A DNA stretch of 64,000 nt from Cryptomeria japonica (GCF_030272615.1 NC_081411.1:830570160-830634159), one strand, 5' to 3'. Shown: positions 22,961-35,419, counted from the stretch's first letter. The notes: a model not told the origin generated them from the letters alone. Translations and numbers: made by a program.

Positions 22961-25900
22961 ATGGCACGAAGAGGAACTAGGAATGGTGGAGTGCATGGGA
23001 ATGCAAACCCCGCTATGATGGAGATGTTGCAAGGAATAGAAACCTGGTTAGAAACCATGGAGATAGCCTAGAGAAGAGGCCGATGCATTGAAGATGTGAG
23101 TGAAGATGAAGGAGAAGAAGCCTCGAGAGAACAAGTAAACCTACCGGTGGTTGATCCGAATGAAGAAAGGTTTTTGAGGGTTTTGAGTAGGGTGAACACT
23201 AAACCTCATTTTACCCCACCGGAATATGATGGGAAGTTAGATCCAGATGAATTGATGAATTGGATCTCAGAAATGGAGAAGTATTTCAATTTTAAAAACA
23301 CTACAGAAGAGAGGAAGGTGAAATATGCATGTACCTGGTTGAAATATCATGCATCTCTTTGGTGAGAGGATTTGCAAGCTGATAGATAGAGAAGAGGTAA
23401 AGAAAAGATCAAGACATGGGATCAGATGATTGCTAAGTTGAAATCAAAGTTTGTGTCAGCAAATTATCAAGTGGATTTGTTCCGAAAGTTGCAGAATCTA
23501 AGACAAAAGGAATCTAGTGTGAAGGAGTACACCAAACCATTTTACAAGTTGAACATCAGATCTAGACATGTTGATGATGAAGTTGAACAAGTTGCAAGAT
23601 ATTTGAATGGATTATGGATGTCTATACAAGATTAACTCGGTATGATAAAATTGGAGAGTGTTGAAGAGGCTTACCAGTATGCCCTAAAGGCTGAAGAGAA
23701 GTTGACCAAAAGACATGAGTAGAGACAAAGAGGTAGAGGTGAAAGGTTTACTGAAGGAAGAGGATATACCGGAGGAAGAGGAACCAGTAAAGATTATAAC
23801 AAGGAAAAGGAAGTGAACAAAGAAGGTAATTCATACTGGAAGGATGATAGAAATTTTTACTAAAGGAGAGAACTAGATGGTTACCAGAATGAGAACTTTG
23901 GAAGACAAGACGAGGATATTTAGAGGAACTTTATCTAAGTGCAGAGGAGAAAGACACCGTGCATTCGAGTGTAAGAAGACAGAGACTATCAAAAGAGCAG
24001 TAGTGGTGGAAGAAAACCCCACTGAATCAGAAAATAAACTGGAAGATGGAGAACTATTGATGATGAGGAGAGATTTGTGTCATACTGGAGGAGTTGAAGA
24101 GCCCTTGCAAAGGAAGAATCTGTTCAAGACCAAATGTAAGGTATTTGGTACATGTTGTAAAATTTTTATTGATAGTGGTAGTTCAGATAATCTTATTTCA
24201 GAGGAGATGGTGAATAAGTTGAAATTGGAGAGATTGAAACACCCTAAGCCTTACCAGATAGCATGGATTCAAGATGAACATAAGTTGCTAGTAAGTGAAC
24301 AATGTTTAGTAAAATTGAAAATTGGGAATTATCATGATGAAGTCTTATGTGATATTATGCCTATGGATATTTGTCATCTTTTGTTGGGTAGACCTTGATA
24401 GTTTGATAGATAGGCAGTACATGATGGGAGGAAGAATACATACACTATTGTGGCCAATGGGATGAAGCAAACCTTGTTACCTTGGAGGAACCTTTGAAGA
24501 GTGAAGTTTGTACGAATGCTAGAATTTATTTAGTAGATGGAAGGAAATTTATGGATGGACTGAGAAATGAGAATGTATATTCTGTCTTAATTCCTAAGAA
24601 GACTGAGAGACCAGAACGGGAAGAGCTAAGAGATTTTCTCAAAGAATATGAGGGCATCATTTCAGATAATATACCTGATGGATTTACACTTCTAGGAAGT
24701 ATTATTCATTGCATGGACTTGGTTCCCAGAGCTAGTTTTCCTAACAAATCTGTAGGTCAGTTGACACCGACAGAGAATGAAGAACGGAATACACAAGTGC
24801 AAGAGCTGTTGAAGAAAGGTTTGATCAGGGAGTCTAAGCCCTTGTATAGTACCAGCAGTATTAGTACCTAAGAAGAATGGAGAGTGGAGAATGTGTACCA
24901 ATTTGAGAGAAATAAACAAGATCATAGTGAAATATCGGTTTCCTTTGCCTAGGATGGATGACATAATGGACTATTTGAGTGGAGCAAAATACTTTACAAA
25001 GATCGATTTGAAGAGTGGATATCATCAGATCAGGATCAGAGAAGGTGATGAGTGGAAGACAACTTTAAGACAAATGAAGGGCTATATGAATGGTTGGTGA
25101 TGCCTTTTTGGATTGACTAATGCACCGAGTACTTTCATGAGGCTGATGAATGAGGTATTGAAGAAATTCTTGGGTAAGTTTGTTATTGTGTATTTGGATG
25201 ACATTTTGATTTTCAGTAAGACAAAAGAGGAGGTTTTGTTGCAGTTAAGACAAGTTTTACAGAGATTGAGAGAAGAAAAGTTGTTGATCAGCATCAAGAA
25301 GTATACTTTCATGAAGGATGAGTTAGTCTATTTAGGATTTGTGATATCTGAGGATGGTTTGAATATGGACCTTGAGAAAGTGAAATCAATTGTTGAGTGG
25401 CCGACACTGAAAAGCATTGGAGAGGTAAGATCATTTCATGGACTAGCTAGTTTTTACCAAAATTTTATCAGAAATTTAAGTTCAGTTTGTAACCCTATGA
25501 CTGAGACCATGAGAGGAGATCAAAAGGAATTTAAGTGTACCACCAGAGAAAACAAAAGCTTTGAACTATTGAAGCGAAAAGTGACTAAGTAGCCTATGTT
25601 AGCTTTATTGGATTCCAATGAAGTATTTCAAGTGGATTGTGATGCAAGTGGAACAACAATAGGAGAAGTCTTGAGTCAAGAAGGGAGAGTAGTAGCCTGT
25701 TTCAGTGAGAAATTGAATGATGTCCGGAGGAGATATTTAGTGTAGTATAAGGAATTTTATTCCATAGTTCAGGCCTTGAAGAAATGGAGAGATTAATTAT
25801 TTCCAAAGGAGTTTGTGTTGTATACAAATCATCAAGCTTTGCAGTATTTGCATAGTCAGAGTAAGTTGAATCAGAGACATTTGAGATGGGTAGAATTCTT

Positions 25901-27444
25901 GCAGATTAACACTTTTTTATTGAAGCATAGAAGTGGGAAATCTAACAAATCTGTTGATGCATTAAGTAGGAGAAGGAATTTTCTGATAGAGAAGAGGGTG
26001 ACAATATTAGGTTTCAAAGATTTGAAGACCCGGATTTTGCAGAACCTTGGAAAACATGTAGAGAACCGATTATGGTTGATAGGAGCAAATGGTTGGATTA
26101 TTTCATTCAGGATGGCATGTTATTCAAGGGAGTTCAGTTGTGCATACCTAAGAGTTACATGAGAGAGAACCTGATAAAGGAAAAACATAGTGAAGGACTA
26201 GCTGGACATTTTGACATTGACAAAATAGTAGCATTGGTGAGTGAGCAGTACTTTTGGCCCCAAATTCATAAGGAGCTTAAGAGACATGTGTAGAGTTGTA
26301 GACTTTGTCAAGTTGCAAAAGGTAGTAGTCAAAATGTGGGATTGTATAAACCTTTGAAAATACCAGTAAGACCTTGGGAGGATATAAGTATGGTTTTGTA
26401 CTTGAATTGCCTAAGACACCAAGAGGGAATGATTCTATATTTGTGGTAGTGGATATATTTTCAAAGATGGCTCATTTCATACCTTGCAAGAAGACATCAG
26501 ATGCATTGAATGTAGCACACCTATTTTTCAAGGAAGTGGTGAGATTGCATGGATTACCTAAGAGCATAGTTTCAGATAGAGACACTAAGTTTGTTGGCTA
26601 GTTTTGGAGAATAATTTGGAAGAAGATGAAGATAGATTTGAAGTTCAGTTCTACTTTTCACCCACAGACTGATGGATAGACAGAAGTTGTTAACCATAGT
26701 TTAGGAAACTTGTTGAGATGTTTAGTGGGATATAAAATGGGAAGTTGGGATTTGATTCTTGCACAAGTAGAGTTTGCCTAAAACAATTTAGTGTATAGAA
26801 GTACCAGAAAAACACCTTTTCTTAGATAGTTATCGGAGTGCATCCTAGAAGTATATAAGAATTCAAAGACATTAGTAGTGAATATCAAAAGATTTCAGAA
26901 GCAGAAGGTTTTGCAGATCACATGTCAGCATTGCATATTCAAGTTAAACGACATTTGGAAGACATGAACAATAAATATAAGGAGAAGGTGGATGAGAAGA
27001 GGAGACATAATGAATTTGAATTTGGCGATGAAGTGATGGTATATCTGAGAAAAGAGAGATTCCCAGTTGGAACTTATAATAAGTTCCAGATGAAGAAGTT
27101 TGGACCCTGTAAGATTTTGAGGAAGTCTAGTTTTGGAAATCAATATGAAGTGGAGCTACCGGATTGTCTAAGTATTTCATCTATATTCAACATTGTATAC
27201 CTTCATGAATACCATGAACTAGAATTCAGTGAGGACAATATTGCAAACTTGGAGAAATAGTTTCCCCAAAAGGAACCAGATCAGATTGAAGAGGTTTTGG
27301 ATAGTAGGATTGGGCATAGTACCCAGAACAGTCAGTATAAGGAATATCTTGTGAAGTGGAAGGACATACCAATTAAAGATTCATCTTGGATTTGTCAGGT
27401 AGAGGCTGACCACCTTGGTTTTCCTCTGATCCTAGCAAAGTGAG
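22961..27444 (+). pseudogene. Chromovirus gag-pol with chromodomain
   Basis: Starts ATGGCACGAAGAGG. Order seen: gag (DPDELMNWISEMEKYF, about 23243-23290; FRKLQNLRQKESSVKEY, about 23480-23530); a degenerate zinc knuckle KCRGERHRAFEC (near 23950); aspartic protease DSGSSDNLIS (24173); reverse transcriptase with [16 protein letters not shown] (about 24990-25037) and YLDDILIFSK (25192-25221); RNase H (FQVDCDASG near 25630, YTNHQALQYL near 25820); integrase HHCC (GLAGHFDIDK near 26200) and its DDE core ([11 protein letters not shown] 26449, SDRDTKF 26573, TEVVNHSLGN near 26685); chromodomain YKEYLVKWKDIPIKDSSWI near 27335-27395. Frame 2 carries gag and frame 0 most of pol, with further shifts and numerous TAG/TGA/TAA stops. 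Catalytic motifs are still legible although the gene is inactive. Confidence 0.92.
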
Positions 27445-27474
27445 AGGCTCACTTTTTCAATAACCCTCAATGTC

Positions 27475-27967
27475 TGATGCAAGAGCATCCCCAATTCATA
27501 GCAATCTTGCATCAACCAAAAAAATATTTTCCTTTCTATTTTGCTTTATGTTTGCAGTTTCAGTTTTCCTTTCTGTGTGTCCCAGTTTTGGCTCACCAGA
27601 TCCTGTGGAGTTGGATTCTACTTGAAGACTTAATCATCTTTCTTGTTTCCTGACCACATCGCATTCAGATCACTTTCCAACAAGATATTGTTGTTGGTTT
27701 CCATGACAATTTCTTGTTACCAGTTTCATTTGTTACCGGTTGCCTGGACCTATTTTGGTGATCTACCTGAACCCATCCTGAAGATTATGGAGCCTTAGGA
27801 GTTGATTTTGATGTTCCTTGGCATCTGGCCGACCTTTTCCCACGATCTATGTTTCATCCTTTATATTTTCTGAAGGAATCTCTTAGCAGAGGCCGACCTT
27901 GTTGTTTTCATGTTAGGTCTTGTTCTTCGGGTTTTGATCCCTTTTGGGTCAACTGGATCCTTTGGAT

Positions 27968-28013
<46 letters not shown>

Positions 28014-28296
28014 AGTTATGCTTTAGAATGTAATCAATGAGAGAATCAAGTAGCTAGGTTGTGTATAGAAGATAGATATTTTGATTGAAGGTCTCGGTTG
28101 TGACCTATTCTACCAGGCTTATGAGTTGGTATGTTGTAACCCGATTGTTACTAGTTGGATGTAATCAGATTTCATTTAATAAAAGCTACCTATTTTGCAT
28201 TGCCTCCATCATATCTATCCATTTCTATTGTGTTTACTCTTTTTGATTGGTCTGGATTGATCTCTTTGATGTCCCTCCTCATCGGTGACTGCATCA
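27475..28296 (+). repeat. Internal LTR (type B) inside the chromovirus
   Basis: Begins TGATGCAAGAGCATCC and ends GACTGCATCA, followed two bases later by TGGTATCTGAGC. It shares only the outermost ~15 bp and the end with the type A LTRs; the middle differs. It contains a (TA)n run at 27970-28009 and a possible polyadenylation context (AATAAAAGC near 28179). An 822-bp third LTR within one integrated copy is abnormal. Confidence 0.75.
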
Positions 28297-28298
28297 AG

Positions 28299-28310
28299 TG
28301 GTATCTGAGC
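28299..28310 (+). promoter_or_regulatory. Second primer-binding site
   Basis: TGGTATCTGAGC, one substitution from the tRNA-Met site, placed after the internal LTR exactly as the first site follows the outer LTR. The ~345 bp from here to 28656 are leader-like, with no coding frame. Confidence 0.75.
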
Positions 28311-28656
28311 TGGTTTGTGAACCTGTTGTTGGAGAGAGTGTCGATTATGCACTGATTGGTTGGAGAGGAAGTTGAGGCAACTTGTAGACTTGTTCAAATT
28401 AATGAACATGAGGTAGAGAAAGGTTTGTAGGTAGACCGCTGATCCTAGAGCTTGAGCTTGAGGCAATTAGTGGGTGGAGACTTGAACAGATCACCAATTG
28501 AGGTAGGCTGTAGTTTGGACCAGTAGATAGCTATGGAGAGGCAACCAAAAGCTATAATCAGATTGTCGAACCCCTGAGGCAGTTGCAAGTACCTACTGAT
28601 AGATCGTCAAACTAGATCAAGTGATAGGACTGACTTTTCAATTAACCCCGAGAGTA

Positions 28657-29546
28657 TGATGCAGGAGCACCGGTCTAGTTCTTACAGGTTGGGCACTTTT
28701 CAGTGGAATTGCTTGAGAGTATGACATTTCTTCCAATTTGAGTGTTTAGTGTTGTGGTCTTGGGTTTATTACCTTGTGTTTGTGATCCTTGTCATATTCG
28801 AGCTTCATGGCATTTGGTTTTGTTCCTAGTGAGTTATCCATTCCGATATTGACCCAGTTGATATGTTCTTACTGGTTAACCTAGCAGTATGTTGAGTGAA
28901 GTTGGATTGGGTTGCAGTTGATCTCCATGACTTGTAGATTGTTGGAGATGTTTCTTTGGGCCTTGACCAGTATTTATGGAGGTCCATGCATCATTTTAAA
29001 CTTTTATGCTTTTGGAGATGTTTTTAGTGATTTGAGTCGACATGCTATCGTTGCACGTTGCATGAACTGGTTGGTCTTTGGGCTGACTTGATTGAGTTTC
29101 AATTACTTACGAATGGTATAAAAGGTGGTTTGTGAATCATTTAAGGGGAAAAAGTTAGAAGATAGAAGACAAAGTTTTGAGATCGAGCAAAGATGTAGAT
29201 CTAATGAGATTCTAATCCAGTTGGACTAAGGTTGGAAGGCTGAGGTTCAGATTAGGGTAGAATCAAAAAACTGTTCTCAGAAGCCAATATGATATGAGAA
29301 TGATATGTGGATCTTGTAATTGTTTTGTAAGAATTATTTGTATCCTAGATTGCGTTCCAACATATGGCATGTGTAATCCTTCAGACTATAATAAGGTTTA
29401 TTCATGTTATTTAACGGTTATGTGTTTTGTGTTGTCACAAGTTCTTGTTGTTTTGTTACCGGTTACCGGTATATCTTCTATGGTTTATGTGTTAAGCTGG
29501 AAGGTTGGGTTGTTCTTCATTGGATCTCCCTGCCTTGTCTATGTCA
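28657..29546 (+). repeat. 3' LTR of the chromovirus (type A)
   Basis: Begins TGATGCAGGAGCACCGG and ends CTATGTCA, followed by the ATTGG duplication. It aligns with the 5' LTR over its full length with scattered substitutions, indicating an old insertion. Confidence 0.9.
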
Positions 29547-30600
29547 ATTGGTTAAGGTTTTTAAAAGAGATCTACTGACAGTAATCTTTATTTCTAAGTT
29601 GATTTAGATAAAATCTTAATCGTTGTAGCATATGCTGATGACATATTATTTGGAGGAAATGATGGTATGTGTAGAAGGTTTGTTGGTGAGATGTAGAAGG
29701 AATTTGAGATGGCCATGATTGTTGTGTTGATTTTTTTCTTGGAATGCAAGTTAATCAAAATAGCAAAGGAATTTTCAATTCTCAGTCTAAATATGGCAAA
29801 GAGTTGTTGAAGAAGTTTGGGTTGGAGAATTATAAACTGGTTTGTACACCTATGAAGTCCTACTGAATGCAAGTTATCAAAGCATGATAAGTCTCCTAAG
29901 GTTGATGCAAGTAAGTATAGATCAATGATTGGAGGAATATTATATCTGATTATAATCAGACCAGATATCATGTATTTTTATTTTTTAGTAGCTATATTTT
30001 AGTAAGAACCAAAAGAATCACATCTTATTATAGTGAAAAGGACTTTTAGATATTTAAAGGGAAAACAAGAGTTTGGATTGTGGTATCCTAGAGATTCGGA
30101 TTTAATTTTGACAACATATAGAGATTCAAATTAAGTAGGAAGTGTTGATGACAAAAAATGTACAAGTAGTGGAGCATTTTTCCTTGGCTCCTGATTAGTT
30201 ACTTGGTCAAGTAAGAAGCAGGATTTTGTGTCTCTATCAATCACAGAAGATGAATATATTGTAGAATATTCATTCCGCACACAAGTACTTTGGATGAAAC
30301 AAACTTTGAAGGATATCAGCGTATTGTTTGATGAACCTATCTCAATTATGCGCGATAACACCAATGCAATAAATATTTCTAAGAATTTGGTATAACATTC
30401 CAAAATAAAACATATATATATATTCGATATCACTTTTTGAGGGGAAAGGTGTTGGATAATTAAGTAAGGCTTGATTATGTATCTATGAAAGAGAAAATTG
30501 TAGATATCTTCACAAAGGAATTGTGTAAGGTTACTTTTGAGTATCTTTGGTAGAAGTTAGGGGTATTACCCCTTCCTAGCTCAAACTAATGTGTATTGGT
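29547..30600 (+). pseudogene. Ty1/copia polyprotein, 3' segment (reverse transcriptase end and RNase H)
   Basis: Resumes the copia frame after the chromovirus. It shows VVAYADDILFGG (near 29625), the YADD catalytic motif of copia reverse transcriptase, then LVTWSSKKQDFVSLSITEDEY (30200-30260), MRDNTNAINISKN (near 30345), KIKHIYIRYHF (30403) and ADIFTK-like VDIFTKEL (30507). Those are the RNase H and C-terminal motifs of this superfamily. Stops and small shifts are present. Confidence 0.87.
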
Positions 30601-30824
30601 CCAATAAATTGCATGATCATTCTTGTTTAGACTGATGCTTTGGGGATTCCTCTCAGGGGGAGTAGAGTAAGTTTCATAGGGGGAGATATGCATGCCTTTG
30701 TCCTTGATGTCAAAGGGGGAAATATGAAAAGAAAATGATGATGCAACTAATGTTGTAGAGAGAGATGCACATAAATAATATAAGTGAGTTTTCTTTGTTT
30801 GTTGTTGATGGATGTTTCCATCAA

Positions 30825-30838
30825 TGACAAAGGGGGGG
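30825..30838 (+). promoter_or_regulatory. Copia polypurine tract
   Basis: GACAAAGGGGGGGA directly before the TGTTGCAAATGTG start of the 3' LTR. Such a purine run is the primer site for plus-strand synthesis. Similar purine-rich tracts (CAGGGGGAGTAGAG, AAAGGGGGAAA) occur at 30650-30725. Confidence 0.75.
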
Positions 30839-30839
30839 A

Positions 30840-31764
30840 TTGTTGCAAATGTGATATTGATGATGTCGATATGATCGTCATGGTTGTCATTAATGTCAAC
30901 AAATGATTTTATGAGTTGGTGATCTAGAATATGTTTCTCAAACTGTTTGTTGCTCTAAAAGTTATGCTCCAAATGATGTCTAGTGTTGACTAGTAATTGA
31001 TAGTGTTGGTTGTTATCTGTATTTCTCCGTTTTCTGGATATGGTGTTGATTTCTTGGATTCATGTTTATCTTGGTTAAATTTATTTTTTTTAAATTAAGA
31101 AGCATTATTTTGGTTCTGGTCCGATCTAGAATTGGAGACTGTGTAACGTGTTGATCTGATCAATGAAGTGTGTTGTGGTGTGGTCCACTTCTCATTCTTT
31201 TCCACCATGAGAATTCTTAGTGCAGATCTATTTTAAATTATGTTTAGCCAACTTGGAAGGTTATGTAGTCAGGAGGACAATATAAGTAAAGGATGACTAG
31301 AATGAATGAGGTATGGAAGACATGTGAGATTGATGTTTGATGTGAGAAGTTATGAAAAGTGTGTAGTGTATTGTTAGGTACTGAAGGCTATTTTGGCATT
31401 TCTATTTGTGGTAATTGTATCATAGTGGTGGATTTTATTTTTTTCTTTCTCTTCCAGTAGTGAGCCCTCCTATAGTGAACATTTTGGCAGTGAGCCACCT
31501 TTATGAAAATCACCTTAACTGGTGTCACCCTAACAAGTGTTATATATTGAGAAGTAATGTTCTTCATGGTTTTTCCCTTCTAGAGTTTTCCATGTCAAAT
31601 TTGGTGTTCATTGTGTATGATTTCTTTGTGTTTGTACATGTTTTCATATTTACATCTGCTCATGGTAAATAACTCATATGTTGGTTATTTCAGATCTGTG
31701 AACGAATCAAAAAGTTTCATTGACAACTAATTCACCCCCCTCTTAGTCAAGTCTAGACATTCAA
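30840..31764 (+). repeat. 3' LTR of the copia element
   Basis: Starts TGTTGCAAATGTGATATTG after the polypurine tract and ends near CATTCAACA. The pre-end block TTGACAACTAATTCACCCCC is typical of copia LTR ends. No 5' partner is in the window, so the element is 5'-truncated. Confidence 0.7.
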
Positions 31765-31799
31765 CACTTAAGACATCAACACAGGACTATGTTGACATC

Positions 31800-32180
31800 T
31801 TAAGGGGGGCATTGCATATTTCCCTCTTTGTACTATATTTTTGTATATATTTTGCATGTCTTATACGGTATGTTTATTGTTAAAACTAGATAAAACAAAG
31901 TCTTATATGAGATGCTTCATGCCTAAAACTAGATACAATACTTATATGTCCTATATGGGGTATACATTCTCAAAACTAGATAAAACAAAGTCTTATACGA
32001 GATGTTCCTGAAACTGGACATATATTTGTCTTATATGGGGGTACACATTCTCAAAACCAGATCAACAAAGTCTTATATGAGATGTTCCTGAAACCAAACA
32101 CATTCTTTCATTTCATGTCTTATACTTGATTTATTGCATACTCGAAACCAGACTAAACAAATTCTTGTACAAGATGCTTA
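31800..32180 (+). repeat. Short tandem array, ~80-92 bp, four units
   Basis: Units contain AAAACTAGATAAAACAAAG and TCTTATATGAGATG-CTTC/TTCC, near 31870, 31960, 32042 and 32130. It directly follows the copia LTR. The remainder to 32726 is AT-rich and non-coding. Confidence 0.7.
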
Positions 32181-32726
32181 ACTCCTGAAACTAGGCAACA
32201 ACATATGTGATGGGATGAGTGGAACTAGTAAAACATAGCTAGACTATTTAGACAACCCTTATCCCCAACACAGATCACCTAGCATAACATAAATTGCTAG
32301 CTCACAACATCCATATCCTCTCTTTTCTCTTCCCCATGAGCTAATATATTTTCTATTTGTGGATCATAGCTCATCATTTGGTGCATGCTCTTGATCTTTT
32401 TATGTGATTATTTGTGTTCTTGTAATGGCATTCCAAGAAGGATATTAGTGGTTAAGACATTTTATTATTGAGTTCCCTTCAACTAGTTGACTTAGAGCCT
32501 TTTTGTGTTTTGTGTCTTTGTTTGCCTTTTTTGTCTTTATCTTGTTTTGTGTGTCCTTCCATAAGATTGTGTGAGTTAAGATCCTAAGATTGGGGGCTTG
32601 ATTACTTGAAATTAGTGATGTCTTATCTCCTTATGATCTTGTTCCTAATTTACCCTCTCTCTTATCCTTCTACTTTATGATGAGTATTTTCATAGGCTCA
32701 TAATCTAGTTAAAGTGGGGGCTACAT

Positions 32727-33250
32727 GTAGCATCATAAATTGTAACTGGTCCAATTTACACCTCATGTTTGTGCTCTTACTCTAGCATGTCCTATCTCCA
32801 TTCCCTCTTGAAGTTTAGTTTGATCCTATTCTACAACTTTGATCTAAGGGAATAGGTACAAGATCTATACTCAAAAAATTTGGCAGAGTTGATAGTGATG
32901 AACACACTCAACTTTTGAGGACAGAAAATTTAGAGGACCAGGGTGGATCTATGCTACTTGGTCTCAATAAATTAGGCCAAACTTCTGTGAACAAGTTTTG
33001 AATCTATTTTTTTGCCCAGATCCTAGTCTATGGCTCTGTGAGATAACTGTAGCATTTTGTATTCATTAATTTACTTCAATTATCTCTCATTTTGTCCTAA
33101 TTTCACAATTACATTCTAAATTACACTAAGAAAGAGGATAACCATTCCCAATCAAGGCGAATCCAATCAATATCTCAATTGTTTTCTCATGTGGATTGAG
33201 GCAAGATCTATTAGATTCAACCCTCTTTAAATATTTTGGTTAATTTGGAT
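32727..33250 (+). repeat. LTR-like fragment
   Basis: Begins TGTAGCATCATAAATTGTAA, close to the TGTAGCATCATAAAATTG edge on the minus strand at 1746. This suggests the same LTR family as 1-1746. Non-coding; right limit uncertain. Confidence 0.4.
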
Positions 33251-33295
33251 TCTTAGTGGTCTTAATTGGTAAAACCCTAATTCCAAATTACACCA

Positions 33296-33354
33296 TTACA
33301 ACATGTATACATGTATATGTGCATATGTATATATACATGTATACATATATACAC

Positions 33355-33387
<33 letters not shown>

Positions 33388-33505
33388 TGTATGTATGTAT
33401 GTGAATATACATGTATGTGTGTATGTATGTATGTATGTATGTATGTATGTATGTATGTATGTATGTATGTGAATATACATGTATGTGTGTGTGCATATAT
33501 ATATG
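33296..33505. repeat. TATG (GTAT) microsatellite
   Basis: Two (GTAT)n runs (about 33357-33400 and 33415-33470) separated by GAATATACATGTATGTG, which recurs after the second run. The Tyr/Met/Cys/Val and Tyr/Ile/His/Thr frames here are repeat translations. Confidence 0.95.
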
Positions 33506-33539
33506 ACTTTAAGTCAAAAGAACACATATGGGTTCATTA

Positions 33540-34493
33540 AACATAAAAAGTCGATTAGGGTTTTTGAATTAAAATAGCATACGAGGTTTTACACATATGC
33601 ATTAAGGCTTGTAATTAGGCTTGGATGATGGGGCTAAGGCTTGGGATCTTCGTTTTCCTCCTTTCTACCAATTTTCTTCTTCCAATTTGGTTTCTCAACT
33701 TCCTCCTCAATCGGTTTACACAATATCAAGCGGGTATTTTTAAAACTACGACGATAATTTCACACATTTTCAAGGATTTATAACCATATAATTTTTTCAA
33801 GATTCAAATTGAATTAACATATTAATTGTTAATTTTGTTTTAATAATGTCTTCATAGTTCTCGGAGACATATGTGTACCATTTTTAAAATAATATTAGAC
33901 CTACTTGTCCAATTTTAAAATAATTTATATATTATTGTTTTATACTTTATTCCTTACACTTTCAAAAAAAAAAATTGATTTTTTTATTATTTTGGTGCAA
34001 GTTATGTGACCTGCATGAACATGTATCTTATTTTCAGGATCCATCCACTCCAAAAAATCATAAAAACAATACTTTTAACAAAAAATACACAACTTCTAGT
34101 ACCTCACTCTTAACTATATTTCTACCAAATGGTGTTTCAAAATACTAAATGCAACTATAATTTTTTTGACCTACACACCAAACACTATGTTATGTTTTGC
34201 TGAAAAAGAAAAGGAATACTTTAGTGTGTGGGAAACATTTGACCCTCTTAATCTTATCCATTTTTTAAAAACTTTAGTAGTTTAGAAATTACATTCAAAG
34301 TATTGCAACTTTTGTTTTTATGGTATCTTCAAATTTTAAGTGCACGAGTCTCAAATTACTCCTCCAAGTTCATGTTTAGGTGATTTCAAAAAAAAGAGTG
34401 GCCACTTATACTCGCCTTTTTGTTCACCATCTTGGTACACTTACCCTGTTATGGCACATGCAACATTAGCATATTTATAATGTTAATTTGTAA
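33540..34493. other. AT-rich spacer without genes
   Basis: No coding frame. Two recurrences of note: CATACGAGGTTTT at 33578, identical to 20534-20546, and CACCATCTTGGTACAC near 34425, similar to 20620. Confidence 0.5.
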
Positions 34494-34771
34494 GATGAGA
34501 GGCTCCATGGAAAGATGGAAAGATTGCCTCAGTTATTTCTTGTTATGTGGGTGGTCATCCTAAGTGTTCAAAAGGAGAGGCTATAAATAACATCACCAAA
34601 CTCAATAATGAATTATTGAAGGAATTGACAAGGGAGTTTTTGAAACCAAAAAATGTTTTGCTCGATTGGGAGACTATATATGTCAATAGTACTAGACGAT
34701 TAAAATTTTTTTATATAATTAGAGATGGTCTATATAAAAAATTTCTATATAATTACATCATCTACAAATGA
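34494..34771 (+). pseudogene. Terpene synthase, terminal exon only (copy 1)
   Basis: Encodes the last exon of a terpene synthase: ISCYVGGHPKC, then INNITKLNNELLKELTREFL, STRR and the IIRDG block that normally precedes the C-terminal end. It is the counterpart of 38888-39178, with the same preceding ATGAGAGGCTCCATGGAAAG splice-adjacent sequence and a small insertion. Upstream exons are missing, and the end departs from the family after IIRDG. In intact enzymes this exon closes the catalytic alpha-domain; here it is a relic. Confidence 0.75.
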
Positions 34772-35060
34772 AATTCTTTCTTTACCCTAGATTTTTGGTA
34801 AATTATAAACTTAAATGGTACCTATTGTAATAATGTTTTTGTTACTACAATTCATCTATGCTTATTTAGATTGAATTGTAACTTATGTTTTAGATGAAGA
34901 TGGCATGTTATATGGTTTTCATATCTATTTCAAGTATAAGTTTTATATATAAAACAAGTGTTGTATGTCTCCAACCTTTATTCAAATTTGATTTTTTAAG
35001 AAAATTATTTGATTAACATTCTCATTTTAATTTTTATTTCAATATAATTGAAATAAATTG
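34772..35060 (+). repeat. 3' flank shared with the second terpene synthase pseudogene
   Basis: Aligns with 39200-39300 and then 41589-41830 (for example ACTACAATTCATCTATGCTT and GATTGAATTG). The two terpene synthase relics therefore derive from a duplication that included 3' flanking DNA, and the LINE at 39301-41571 landed later in one copy. Confidence 0.8.
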
Positions 35061-35419
35061 TACTCCACCTCAAAAAAATTATTGTACTTTATTTTTTTTG
35101 TGAAAATATTATTGGTTTGAATTTTTTGCCCTACTCTTAGTTGTATGACTTCTACTCACTTTATTCCTATAACCAGTTGTAATTTTCCTATGAACCTACT
35201 TGCTATGTTTGGTTCTTTGTGGTCCCTTGTGTCCCCTATTTTATGTGGCAATGTCTTAAAGGGTTCTAGGCCTACATTACTTGGTAAATATTTTACTGCT
35301 ATAGCTCATTAAGGTTCTTTTCCTCCTTTGAAGCATTGTAAGGATGCTTTGGGAGGCTCTACTACTTCCACACTAAAGAAATTTGTTTTGATGCATGATC
35401 CTTTCCCCCTATTGTGGTT

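Larger units (their letters stand above)
21965..29546 (+). mobile_element. Ty3/gypsy chromovirus with an extra internal LTR
   Basis: A 7,582-bp integrated unit bounded by related outer LTRs (21965-22851 and 28657-29546) and flanked by ATTGG. Inside are a primer-binding site, gag-pol with a C-terminal chromodomain (22961-27444), then a third, different LTR (27475-28296) with its own primer-binding site and ~360 bp of leader before the outer 3' LTR. The reading frames contain many stops and shifts. It is nested inside a copia element, so it is the younger of the two. Confidence 0.9.

Noticed and set aside
33256-33540. Tyr/Met/Cys/Val and Tyr/Ile/His/Thr frames
   Set aside because: TATG microsatellite translations.
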